NCBI GenBank assembly: GCA_023079485.1
Contig: CM041084.1
Span: forward strand, 11,716,609 to 11,780,608
Origin: Archilochus colubris
Taxonomy: Eukaryota; Chordata; Aves; Apodiformes; Trochilidae
Length of the DNA: 64,000 nucleotides
Direction: 5' to 3'
This document shows, piece after piece, positions 11,096 to 22,935 of this stretch (within the stretch, counting starts at the first letter, position 1; each line of letters opens with the position of its first letter). The notes below the pieces were generated by a model. That model made no database searches and was not told the origin of the DNA. It was given only the letters and a program-made list of their open reading frames with translations. Both the position numbers and the translations under genes were made by a program.

Positions 11096-14000
11096 ATCAA
11101 TTTTTCCCTTAAAAGAAAAAAGGTATTAACAGTCATAAATCTACTTCAGTTCCTTTTTAGCTGCAAAACAGAGGAGATTTATTTGGCAGGAACCTGGGCT
11201 ATCCTTAAAATCCTCTAACTATGGATGAATAAACCAGTTCAAGTAAAATACTAAAACAGTGATATATTGAGGATATATAGCCTTATACATCAAAAGAGCT
11301 TAAAGCATTTAACAAAAATTAATCTCATCTATGCATGGCTATCTTTCTCTCTTGACCCATTCATCTAGCATAGATCTAGTGTGTCATGATATTTGTACAG
11401 CACACAATTAGGACTTACTATTCACTCTTGAGATGAGGAATTATTATCACCTATCCTATTCAAAAGGCAAGAAAAGTATATAGAGAATTTCTAGATCTAT
11501 GAAAATTAATTCAAGCTGGAACAAAACTTGAAAATCAAGTATTCTGCCTTTAGTGCTGTGTTGGATTCATCTGACCTCATTTCAGGTGTCTGCAGTAATT
11601 CATCCTCCTTTCATAAACAACAACAAGAGACATACTATGCTTTGGGGAGCTTATCGGTATCTACTGACTAAAATGGTAGTCCTGAGGACCAGATCAAATG
11701 AGGTGTAAGGTGAATCTCTACTGCTGACTTGTTCATACCAGATAGGCCCCAAACAGAGTGATTATTGGCCCATTTTTAAGTTTCTGCTGAGGAACACTGG
11801 TTTATGACATTCACTCTTCAGTCTGTACCAGAACTGTCAGCGCCAAGAGCAAAAAGCCTGCTCTCTGGAAACCTGCATACTCAAGCAATTCAGTGTTTTA
11901 CTCTGAATAATCTTTTTGATGTTTCTTGAATACAAAACCCTGTAGCAGAACTACTGAAAGTCTCTTGCAACAAATCTGAAGTGGAGGATAAGTAACATAA
12001 GACTTGGTGATACTCCTCTCCTGCTGCAGGTGCTCCAAGCTCATAGCCACAGCATAGATTATAATTTCTTGTTGTGTGAGATCACAGAATTCAGTAGTAA
12101 TGGGATATATTCCCAGCTACAGCTGCTAGTAACACATAGTCACTTTATGTATCTATGTACTTACTACTAAACCGTCATAGTGTCTTGAGTTTTCAAAGCT
12201 GGTTTTGCACTACATTACATCAAATGATAAGAAATCAAAAAGTTGTAAACATCTTTTTTTTCCTGAATTAAGCAGTTATACATATTTCATTTATAACATA
12301 TAATATATAATTATATATTCTATTTATAACTATTTAGAATCGCATCCAGCACAGATAATGAGTAGTTAGAATGTGAAATGCAGTCTGAGCTACAAAATTG
12401 TGAGGTAAAGAACAAGTGATATCTTTAGACTTTTTTCTCTAGAGTTTTTCTTTAGAATAACATTGTAAGTGCAATTGATACTACTCAAAAACAAGCTTCA
12501 TCTCTTCTGATTTTATGTAAAAATAAACTATTAAATAAACAGAAAAAATTACCAGAGCAACTGTGCAAAATGAAAACTGAATTAATCATAATTCTTCATT
12601 TTCTTTTAGTTATCATCATGTCTTCCTTGTAGGCCATGATTCTCTCTTTCTGAAAACAGATTAGCTCTTTTTTAATTGGTTTGGGTCCAATGGGCTCAGA
12701 TTGATTTGCTTCAGTTCCACTTTGAGGAATCACAATAATTTCCATTACCACTGAAATAATGCCTTTTAGTTCTGTTAATTAGAGGTGGGATTGGTAACAC
12801 CCCTCACTACATACAATTTCCAGTGCTTCCTATTGAACCAGTGTTTAGTGAACAATGGATGGTAGCTGGGTATGAACATAATCAATTCACTTCACCTTAT
12901 TAATAAAAACAATTTTCAGTTATGTGTATGTTAGCAAATTTTACTCATTTCCTCAAATGTTTTACCTTCTAGTAATTGTCCACATTTTCCTTGAACTGGT
13001 TTTTTGGTTTTTTTGCTTGTTTCTTTTTTTGGTTTTGGTTTTGATTTTTTTTTTTAAGAACATTACCAGGACAGAAAAGGAGGCATTCTGACTTTGATAG
13101 TCAGAGTTGTTTGATCAAAGGTTATGTGTTCCACAACATCCCCATTCAGTACTGAGGAGAATCTTGCCCAAGGGGTCAGCTTACATGGACCCATCTAACA
13201 AAGACTTCTCATGCATTGCTAATGTTATAGCAGCTAGTAGGAAACCAAGGGCTAAACTGAGATTATAGAAAAATAAAGTATGGCTCTTAGCTTTCATGGG
13301 CTAATTAAGCCCATGAAACAAAGCGTGATCAAAATATTCAGTGCATGGTCACTTTCTTGGTGCCTGGCCTAAGATTATTGGCAATTGGTTCGAATAATGG
13401 TTTTTCATTTACCGTTTAGTTGATAGGAACTTAGGCGGGCCTAGATTTCAAATGTTTAAAGCATACAGTCTGTGTGAAAGCTCAGAGTTTGATTTTGACC
13501 TTCTCATCTATGTTTTTCAGTTCTTCACCTCTAAAATATCTGAATAATTCTCCCTGTTTTTAAAGTGCACTTGTAAAACTGAATTATATAAGTACTTGTG
13601 AATCCCTCAGAAATCTGAAAAATCCCTATTGGAAAAATATGAACATTATATTAATTTTGTGTAGTTAAAACAGTGGACGACAAAGCAAGTCTGGCATAAT
13701 TTTGGGGTCACTCTATCAAATAAAGAAGACAAAATAAAGCAGTATATACCATAAATAACATGAACCTTGTACATCCAGGGGAAAGTGTCCAGAAACAACA
13801 AGTGAGCATCTGATTACAGTTCATTTCATGACATACACAATGGTCTGAAGTAGGATTGGGAAGCTTTTTTAATACCTCTTAACATTTCAGATTATTTGAC
13901 ATTCTCTCTAATTTTTTTTCTTTAATATTTTTTGTGGATAACTATTTATATAACACCACAAGGTTGGAAAGTGAGCTTACAAAGAACAATCTAGTTCTCA

Positions 14001-16157
14001 GCTTTTTCAGATACTACTAATGAAGGCTGAGGTCACACAGCTTAATCCCTGCAAATTAAAGTCATGTTTCAGATGGGGATGAAAGACATTTAGATGATGT
14101 TCACATTCTTACCTTGTAACATTATGGCCTGCTATATATACTGAGGAAAGATATTTGTTTCTTTTAGTAGTGTCTGCCTAGACACAATGATTGTAGCTGA
14201 CCATTTACATTGAATGTTGGGCTTTTCCATGTGTTTGTGAGACAGCAAGTATATGCTTATGTCTGATGTTCCTCTTCTATACATTTGGATCCCTTTTGTC
14301 TTATTTCCTTTAAGTATTTTGTCTAACAGTTTTGTTGACAAGTATGTTGAATGGGAAAAATTACATTAATATTAAGGAGCATTTAAAGAAGCATGTTTGA
14401 GATGGCAGACTACTTAGCAATACAGCTCAAATTCTAAAATTATACATCTTACACAACCAAGGAAAAAAAACCTTCTGTATGACATCTGTTGCCATTTAAA
14501 TGTCTTTAATTTTGAGGGCCAAGTATGACAATAACCTGTTTAATCAGAGTTATTTGTAGAAACAATTCTGCAGCTATCTCTGGAAAAAGTAAGAAATTGC
14601 ACAAAAATGTTAGCTCTCAATGGCAATCTTTACAAAAAAAGAGATTGGGATGTGGGGTATCTTGATACTACTACTTCTATATAATTCAACTCAGTAACCT
14701 TTTCTAGAAGTTTTTTTTTGGAATAAAATAAAATAAAATAATCAAAAAAAAAAGACCTCAGTTTAAAGCTCAAAGTCCAGTGAAATTTACTAACAAGTTA
14801 TCAACATCTCTTCACTAGTAAATAAATTATTTCCATGTTTTTTTCCAAAAGAAATGACAGTATGCAAATTTCTTAATATACCTCAAACACAAGCATGATA
14901 TCCACATGTCAAGCAGTTAAAAGATGCTCAGTATGTCGGGGTCAGATTAATAGATACTAGAAAAGCTTCTGGAAAACATTCCTTCCAGAAATGTCCATTG
15001 TAAGAAACATCCACATTCAATGACTCTCCTCTGACTGCCCCCCAGCTGCCCTTTCCACCTCAGGACATTGCCTTCCAGCTGTAACTCAGGTCTGGGAAGG
15101 ACCTATATCACAAGAATAAGATGCTACAGCAATAGAGAAGTACATCTCAAAATCTGTAACCATGAAACTCGTGGAGATCAGGAAATTAATGTGTGAATTA
15201 CCTCACTCCATCTAGTATAACCTGCATCCTTGCCATGGCATGCACAAGTAGCAAAATTTGCTAGGAAGACTTAAAATGCCATTAGGGAAGAATGAAGGAT
15301 GAAAACTGAGCTGAATTGTCCCACTGATGGACACAGAAAACAGCTTGGAATTATTTTATTTACTAGTGTAACGATGTGGAAGACTTGTTAACTGCACTGA
15401 CTTTAGCTGTTGGTGTTTCTATGGTGATAGGAAAAGGCTGAAGATTTGAACAATCTGATAATAGACTCTGGACAGTTAAGAAGAAAACAAATAGGAATTT
15501 ACATGTTAAAAAATGTGCCTTCTAAACTAACTGCTTAGGTTTTAAAAACTCTTAATTGGATTTATGATTCCAGTGCTAAATTGAAAAAGTTAATATGGTA
15601 ACATTTACTGCTGTGGTTATTGATACCAAATCATGCTTTCTAAAAACAATTTATTCCTCCATGTAACATTATTATTACTATTATTAAATTCCAGTTTATT
15701 GGGACTTTTAAACTGTACTCACCACAAAATTAGCTAAAAAATTATTTTAAAAACCAATGCTGAGTTTTTTGAATATCACTTTTGTTACTGCTGCTTTCTA
15801 AAACTGAAATGCATTTGTTGGAGTCCCAGAAATTTCTTTGCATTTTTGGGTTTCCATGACAATAGAATAAATTAGGACATTCTTAATCACAATTTATGAG
15901 AAGCTATAGGCAAATCTGAAAAGCTGTACTTAATATCATATTTCTATACAAACTGTTACCGTGAAGTCAATTATGGGAAATTATTAAACCTTTAAAAGCA
16001 TTAAAATTGAAGTGATATAGGGAAGTAGATCAATGATAGGAAAAGAAAGAGTTAGTAGCATTTTTATGTACTTATTCAAAAGTAAATATTTATGTCTTAA
16101 TCTTCAGAAGAATTAATCCAAATCTATCTTGGTAATAACTAGTTTGAATCTACTTAA
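11096..16157. other. AT-rich DNA; one hairpin, otherwise nothing seen
   Basis: Apart from the perfect inverted repeat at 13292-13318, there is a G/T-rich low-complexity stretch at about 12998-13055 and a short AAAAT tandem at about 14720-14742. No supported gene or transposon is present. Confidence 0.45.
13292..13318. other. perfect 11-bp hairpin with 5-nt loop
   Basis: The left arm TTTCATGGGCT (13292-13302) and right arm AGCCCATGAAA (13308-13318) are exact reverse complements around the loop AATTA. It could form a stem-loop in RNA or a cruciform. The core GGCTAATTAAGCC also carries a homeodomain-like TAATTA. No microRNA-sized stem extends beyond the 11 bp. Confidence 0.85.
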
Positions 16158-16685
16158 CACTGTAGGCAACTGATTTTTTTTCCAGTTTATGTGGACAAAG
16201 TCACCCACCTATTGATTCCTGTCCCAGCTAGCAAGCACTTCAGTGATATAAGGTCAAAGCCCTGGAGGACAGGAAATATAATTTTTAAATATGATATTCT
16301 TCCATCTTTCAGCATGCTTTCAGGCCTACAATACCATAAAGGAAAACATGCACCCTGCTACAGGGAAGCTGTGGCTCAATTCTCTATCAAAGCAAGAAGG
16401 GGATTTAGAGGATATAGTCCTCTAGAAGCAATACTAGATTTTTCAAATATTTTGTTTAATTTTTCTAGATGTGGAGATCATACTGTAACACTCACCTGGG
16501 GTGGGGAGGAATCATGGCTGTTGTGTCTGAAGAAAGAGGAGCCTTTAAACTTGCTTCTCAAGACATGCTTTCCCACTCAACATTTAGGATATCTCCAATT
16601 GACAGCTACATCAGCTGTGCCTCCTACAGGTGAGTACTATGCTGTAGTGTCACACTTGCTTTTCTTGGCTCAGAGGACTAGTTAA
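16158..16685 (+). other. exon-like open frame, product not recognised
   Basis: An open frame runs uninterrupted from 16158 to a stop at 16683-16685. Inside it lies a plausible internal exon: a pyrimidine run ending in CCAG (16182-16185) and a donor CAG|GTGAGT at 16630/16631 would bound a 445-nt exon. The frame stays open across the exon. The deduced protein shows no domain, signal peptide or family that I recognise. A frame this long is only mildly surprising in 64 kb of six-frame sequence, so chance remains the leading explanation. A degenerate pseudogene or lineage-specific exon is the alternative. Confidence 0.15.
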
Positions 16686-16780
16686 TGGTTGGTTGCTCTG
16701 AATCAGAATAGTTTCAAAATGAGAAAACTGAAAAATAATAAAGAACTCCCCATACATGGAGTTAGAGATATTAGAGATAT

Positions 16781-18212
16781 TTCACAGAATCATCAGAATT
16801 GAAACGGACCTCTAGCAATGATCAAATCCCCACCCCCTGCTAAAGCAGGATTGCCCAGAGCACATCACAGAGGACTGTATCCAGGTGGGGCTTTAATGTC
16901 TCCAGAGAAGGAGACTCCACAACTTCTCTGGGCAGCCTGTTCCAGTGCCCTGTCACTTTTACAAGTAGAAGGTTTTTTTCGTGTTTCACTTAAGCTCCCT
17001 CTGTTCCACTTTATGCCAATTGCCCCTTGTCCTATTGCTGGTCACTGCTGAAGAGTCTGGCTCCATCTTTCTTACACTTGCCCTTTAGATATTTATAGAT
17101 ATTGTTAAGGTCTCCTTTCACGCTTCTCTCCAGGCTACTGTCTCAGCTCCCCCAACCTTTCCTCCTAAGAGAGGTGCACCAGCCCCCCAGTCATCTTTCT
17201 TGTTCTCTGTTGGACTTTCTCAAGCAGTTCTCTGTCTCTCTTGAAGTGGGAAGCTCAGAACTGAACAAAGTATTCCAGATGTGGCCTCACATGTGGCAGA
17301 ATAGAGGGGGAGGATGACCTCCCTCCACCTACTGGCCACGCTCTTTCTAATGCATCCCAGGATACCACTGGCCACAAGGGCATGATGCTGGCTCATGGTT
17401 AACTTATTGTCTACCAGGACTCCAAGATCCTTTTCCTCAGGGCTGTTTTCCAGCAGGTCAGCCCCTACCCTGTACCAATGCGTGGGGTTTTTCTACCCCA
17501 GGTTCAGGACCTTAAATTTGCCCTTGTTGAACCTCATTAGGTTCCTCTCAGCCCAATACTCCAGTCTGTCCAGGTTATGCTGGATGGCAGGACAGCCCAG
17601 ATCACAGATGAATAAGTTAAAAAGATGGGACCTAGTACTGACCCCTGAGAACACTGCTGGCTACAGGCCTCCAACTTAACCCTGAACTATTGATCATGAC
17701 CCTTTGAGCTTTGTCACTTGACCAGCTCTCAATCCATGTCACTGTCTTCTCATCTAACCTACATTTCCTGAGTTTCTTGATGAGAATGTTATGAGAGACA
17801 GTGTTAAACGCCTTGCTGAAGTCAAAGTAGATTACAACTGCTGCTCTGTCCTCATCTAATCATCCAGTTATGACATCACAGAAGGCTATCAGATTGGTCA
17901 AGCATGATTTCCCCTTGGTGAATCCATCTTGATCACTCCCAGTAACTTTCTTCCACACGTTTAGAGATGACATCCAGAACAATTTGTTTCCTTTCCAGGA
18001 AAGAAAGTCACACTAACTTACATGTAGTTTCCTGGGTCATCCTTCTTGCCCTTTTTGAAGACTGGAGTGATACTGGCCATCATCCAGTTCTCAGGAACCT
18101 CTCCTGTTTTTCATTACCTTTCAAAGACAGAGACTTAGCAATAACATCTGCCAGTTCTCTGAGCACTTGTGAATGCATCCCCTTGGTGCCCATGGATTTG
18201 TGGACAGTCCAC
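16781..18212 (-). mobile_element. CR1 LINE, 5'-truncated, degenerate ORF2 3' half
   Basis: The 3' end is on the left: the + strand begins with a TTCACAGAATCATCAGAATT tail, and then reads the complement of the CR1 3' untranslated region (CCAGAGAAGGAGACTCCACAACTTCTCTGGG-type words). From about 17100 rightward it is the complement of the reverse-transcriptase C-terminal region, followed by the RT core near 17640-17960. Many stops and shifts make it a dead copy. Several + strand frames of 70-95 codons inside it are antisense shadows. The break near 18212 is the usual 5' truncation of LINE insertions. Confidence 0.9.
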
Positions 18213-21200
18213 TAAAAAATGAAGCATTATAACTGTAGCTCTGTGTAAAACAAGTGGCTTTAGAGAAGAGCAGTTATATTGTAATCAGATCCTGTGCTTT
18301 TCAGAGAGGAAGAAAGGACACAAGACTACTGAGACAGAAAATGGTACAAAAAATATTTCCATGCACACCACTTATAAATAATACATTTTGAAGAAAAATA
18401 TTTACTTTCTCATGATGGTGTTCTCATTCTTTTGCTACTACATGCACTTATGCAATTTACAGAGTAATTTTAAAGTTGTTGGTAGAAATGAGAGAAATCT
18501 GATGAGGAAAAAAGAATATCAAGAATCTTCCCAAAACTCAATCCAAATTCTGAACGTCATCTAACCATTTACAAAATTCTGATTTTATACATATAAATTG
18601 CATGTAAGTGTTATCCTTTCGACCTGAACCTGATGACTCACCTGTTAGCTTGATCAGATGTCCTACTGAATGAATGGTATACAATTATTCTGGTTTTGTT
18701 GAGTTTTTTTCAACTGTAACTTTGCTAAATATACATCATGAAAACATTTGTGAAGAAATGTTTCATTTAATGGGAAAAAGAAAGAACTAAATATGAGACC
18801 TGGGATTTTCCTATTGGGGTGATAATCCTCTACCATCTTTTTCTCCCTTTACTTCTTTTTTGGAAGAAACAGACAGAGAATTTTTACAGCTATCATCCCA
18901 AATCTGATAGCTTCATTCAGAGGTCAGTGGCTGGTTTGAAGTCTGTGAGCCACATGAATAGAAACTGCTTTGGTCTTTAGTAATATGGTACATACCATGA
19001 AAGTTTCCTGGGCTGAGGGAGTGACATCAAAGAAACCCTTTCTCCTTTCTTTCTCCTTTATTTCCTTCTAAGATGACCTCACAAGCAAATATGAAATTGA
19101 ATAGTGTAGCAAACTGGATATGCATGGGGGATGAGCATCAGGAACCTTACCCACAGACTTCCTCTGTTGTTTTTTTTTTAAACTGAGAACCAACAAGAAT
19201 CTCAGAAAGGAATTTCCTATTTAAAGGCTTAAAATATTAAATCCATAGCAAGAACTAAGACAGGTAAGTAAGGTGCTTATCCAATGGTATTTTTACACAT
19301 CTGGAACAGTTGAAGAAGAAACAAAGTTGGCATCTCCTTCTTCATCTTGATCTGGTGGCCCAGGAAGATTACACCTGCATAACCTTGCAAGATTTGGGTT
19401 TCACCAGGCCTCACTAACCTTAACAGCAATCATGTGTTCGCTTCCATCAGTAAACAGCTTTGAAGAATTCCCATTTATGTGCGTAGCCCGTAGCTTGCCT
19501 GAAAGCTGAGCACACAGAGATCAGCCTGCTTGATGTGACTGGCCACCTTTGTTAGCAATCCTGCCAGTTGGAATTTGAGAGTACCTGCCTAGAATTATGA
19601 GCTGTTGGAAGATTATTTTAGCATGCATTTTTTAGAGGACTTTTATGAAGTCATCCAAAGAGGAAACTATTAACTCATTAGCAACAGTGACTGCACTACT
19701 CAGAGCAACATCAAGGATTTTTTCTTCCCCAACAGCCTGGTGAAGATAGCCATGTGGAACTTGAAAGCCTCTTCTACTTCTTCAAGCAGGCTTTCATTTT
19801 TCTTTTGTGCAGCATGTCCTTAGTGTTTGGTATTATAAATGATCATCCTGTGACCACCCCTCCACTCGGCAGAGCTCTCATGTAGCCCTGCAGAGCTCTG
19901 GCACCACCACCATCCACAGAGTACCTCTTTTCCTGACCTGCAGCCCGCAGAGATTACAGAAGAACATTATTTCCCTGTGCAGCTCCTTCACCTTTCACTG
20001 CAACCATTTCCTACACAGACACAGAATTTATATAAAAGGCTTTCCTCAGCTTTCATCAAATCTAGGTTGCAGGCCTATTTCGTAACATTAATTCTCTCCC
20101 TCACCAACCGCCACATCAATTCAGTACTTTATAAACTATTTCAGGGATCCGATTTATCAGGCCTGACAGAGCTTCACACTGAAATAAACAGCACTGCCTC
20201 TGCCGAGCTCGCTCAGTGGCTCCTATTTATCATTATTTAATTCAAGGGCCTAAGATTCTCTGACATTATTAATAGTAAGATGAATCACTGGAAAACTACA
20301 GAATCTGTGACCAACGAGGCTGAAATAATCCATTTTGGTGAAAATGTCTACGTGGAATTGCATTCCCTGATGGGTAGATGCTCTGTCATTAGCGACTCCA
20401 TATGCATGGGTGGTAAGGAACTGAAGCATGAAGTCCCCAGAGAGTGGGATACTTCAACTGCCATTCTCTTCCCAACACTTAACACCAAAGCAGAAAATAA
20501 GGGAATACAGCACAGCTCTAATGCCTCTGTCAGTTGAATTTAAATGTACTAATTTAATTCTTTTTGTACTTGATTAACTTTAACTTGTCTGGGGTTGAAC
20601 TTTTGTGTTAACTGGACCTGCAAATTCATTAGTTCATTATGAGGACTGTATTACTTAGCCACCTTGATGAGAGATAATCAGTTGCCTGGAATGTATATGA
20701 GTACTTGCTGCCTCAATTTGGCACCTCATTAATGATATTTTTCTATTTGGTTTAAAGGAAAGAGATTACACTGGGAGTTTTTCCAGAGCCTGCCATTTTA
20801 TTTATGAACGGAAGACATATTCAACAGCTGTAAAACACAGTAAAAATTTGGGGATTGCAGAATCTCTTCAATTTTCTGTCATGAGCATTCAAGAGACAAA
20901 TGGTAGCTGGGGAGGCAGATCCTGAGCTCTTTCCTAGAGTGGCAGAGCACTGTTGACTTACCTCTCCAACAGAGGTGACCAGAAAACTTTGATAAACAGA
21001 GGTGTTGAATAACTGAAGATATTTTGTAAAATTCCTTTTTAAAGAAGGATATTAAAAATAAATAAAAAATTAAATATAAAAAGATCTATAGTTCCAGAGT
21101 GTAAATTCACTCATTGCTGTTTTGTTATTCATTGGCATTACCTTGAACTTAAGCATTTTACTTCCTTATTAGTTTCTGGACAGAAGCTGTAATTATTGGG

Positions 21201-21308
21201 AAAAAATAAAGAAACAAATGAACCAAAACAAACAAACAAAACAATAAAAAGCCCCACAAAACAAACCAAACAAACAAACAAAACCTGAAACAAAAAACAG
21301 GACAAAGA
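18213..21308. other. unannotated DNA, mixed composition
   Basis: No repeat is recognised until the CAAA-rich tract at about 21207-21290. The stretch 19330-20560 is less AT-rich than its surroundings. It might hold a decayed coding or regulatory segment, but translation in all frames gave no recognisable protein. Confidence 0.4.
21303..21308. repeat. left target-site duplication CAAAGA
   Basis: Exact match to 21627-21632 immediately flanking the LTR at 21309-21626. A 6-bp duplication is a normal retroviral integration footprint. Confidence 0.7.
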
Positions 21309-21626
21309 TGTAGAGAGACATTGTCAACCAGGTGCCTTGAGTTGCCAACGAGTGGGTGTGAGTCCACCTGTGCCTGATTAGGACAGGCCCCTATTGGGCA
21401 TGAGCAAGACCAAGGGGCCAGTAAAGGTGGGACACACACCCACAGAAGGCAGCTCAGCTCACTCTGGTGTGAGGCATGGAAAGGCCAGCAGCTCGTTGAG
21501 CCTCTGGAGCAAGAAAGGCTCTTCCCGCTACACTTCTACCCTGGAAGCGCTGTGTGGTGGCTGGAGTCCTGGAAGAGACCAGCAGCTCGTCGAGCTTCAG
21601 GAGCAAGAATGGCTCCTCCCGCTACA
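21309..21626 (+). mobile_element. short solo LTR, copy 1, with internal tandem duplication
   Basis: The element starts TGTAG and ends CTACA, a 5-bp terminal inverted repeat with the canonical TG...CA ends. It is flanked by CAAAGA on both sides. It aligns with 50126-50331 for most of its length. It is longer because a unit of about 94 bp (word CCAGCAGCTCG at 21485 and again at 21579) is duplicated near the 3' end, and because of a short extra segment in the middle. The polyadenylation-like hexamer of the other copy reads AGTAAA here. Orientation is taken from that hexamer. Confidence 0.8.
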
Positions 21627-21632
21627 CAAAGA
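21627..21632. repeat. right target-site duplication CAAAGA
   Basis: Exact match to 21303-21308, the other side of the LTR. Confidence 0.7.
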
Positions 21633-22650
21633 ACCAAGCAGATGCAAGATTCCCCTTTGAAGAATTTCTGCAACAGTTCTTGTCAGGAGATTGCCTCCTA
21701 AAAAATTAATCAGTCATCCAAGTTAGAACACCCAGACATGAAATGCATCCTCATACTTCCCCAGAATCTGTCTTTGGGCAAAAGACTGCATAAATGATAT
21801 CACTAGTTTGGCTTTCTCTATTTTGCACAATAGTGCAACCCCAACACTGTGACATCCTCAAACACCTACAGCACCATCCTGCCACACCCAGAGTTCACAG
21901 TTTCTTTCAGCATCATGTTATGAAAACACCACTCCTGAAGGATGCAGCACAGCTTGCCATTACTTCAGACATTTTGAACTACAAATATACCAATGCAACT
22001 ATCACAATTTAGGACCAGCATATGACAGTGGGGGAGAGCAATGCCAAGCAACATATAGCATAGATAATGCCAGCCTACTTGAGAGAATTATCCTTTAGCA
22101 TTATAGTCACCCTATGACACTTGCTCTTGTCTCTTGGAAGCAATGATTGCTTCCTGAGTCTTTTTATTTTGCAATATAGGAGTACCCTAACAGACTATGC
22201 TTTGTACTCTTTTCCCATCAGGTTAAAAGAGAAATAAAGTCCTGGACTTTTGTATGTCTCAGGACAGATGGCCACAATTTTATGTAATGTTGTCCAAATG
22301 TCTCATTTGTGAAACATGCTCTGTTGCCAGGCCAGGCTCTATCAGTAAAATACTGAAAGGGCTATATAGCTTAATTATGTAACTTCACAGACAGAAAGTT
22401 CAGCAATATCTAGACCTATGATTCTGTATTATCATGGAGAAACCTAGGGAGTCTTAATGAAAAAAGATTAGAGGGTTGGTAATTTCATTAATATATAAAG
22501 CTAGGCTTTGAGGATGTTTTAGGTTCTCATGTAATGATTATAGTTACTTCAAGTGGCAAAAGCTTTTAGTATTCAATCATCTTCATGAAGTAGAATAAAA
22601 TGTGCTGCTGGGGTCCCCTGTGATCTCAAAAATCTTGTAAAGGAGAATTT
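21633..22650. other. AT-rich DNA, no feature seen
   Basis: No supported gene or repeat. Confidence 0.5.
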
Positions 22651-22935
22651 CATAAAATCATAGAATAGTTCAGGTTGGGAAAGACATTTAAAGGTCACCT
22701 ATTCCAACCCCCCTGCAGTGAACAGTTACATCTTCAACTAGATCCGGTTGTTCAGAGGCCCATATAACGTGGTCTTGAATGTTTACAGGGACAGGGCATC
22801 TACCATCTCTCTGGAGAACCTGTTCCAGTGCTCTACCATTGTTTAAAAAAATCTGCTCCTAATATTGAGTCTAAATCTACTTTCATTTAGTCTAAAACCA
22901 TTATCCCTTGTCCTGTCAAATTTCTCTGCAAAGGT
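22651..22935 (-). mobile_element. CR1 LINE 3'-end fragment
   Basis: The + strand opens with CATAAAATCATAGAATAGTT followed by CAGGTTGGGAAAGACATTTA, the complement of the CR1 3' terminus. It continues through CTGTTCCAGTGCTCTACCAT to CCCTTGTCCTGTCA, all standard CR1 3' untranslated words. It stops before any reverse-transcriptase sequence. Confidence 0.92.

Noticed and set aside
16818..18215. Four plus-strand frames of 71-94 codons
   Set aside because: They are antisense to the CR1 copy at 16781-18212.
19330..19830. Impression of a decayed coding segment on the minus strand
   Set aside because: Pieces of open frame exist in all three frames, but no known protein could be recognised and no shift points could be fixed.
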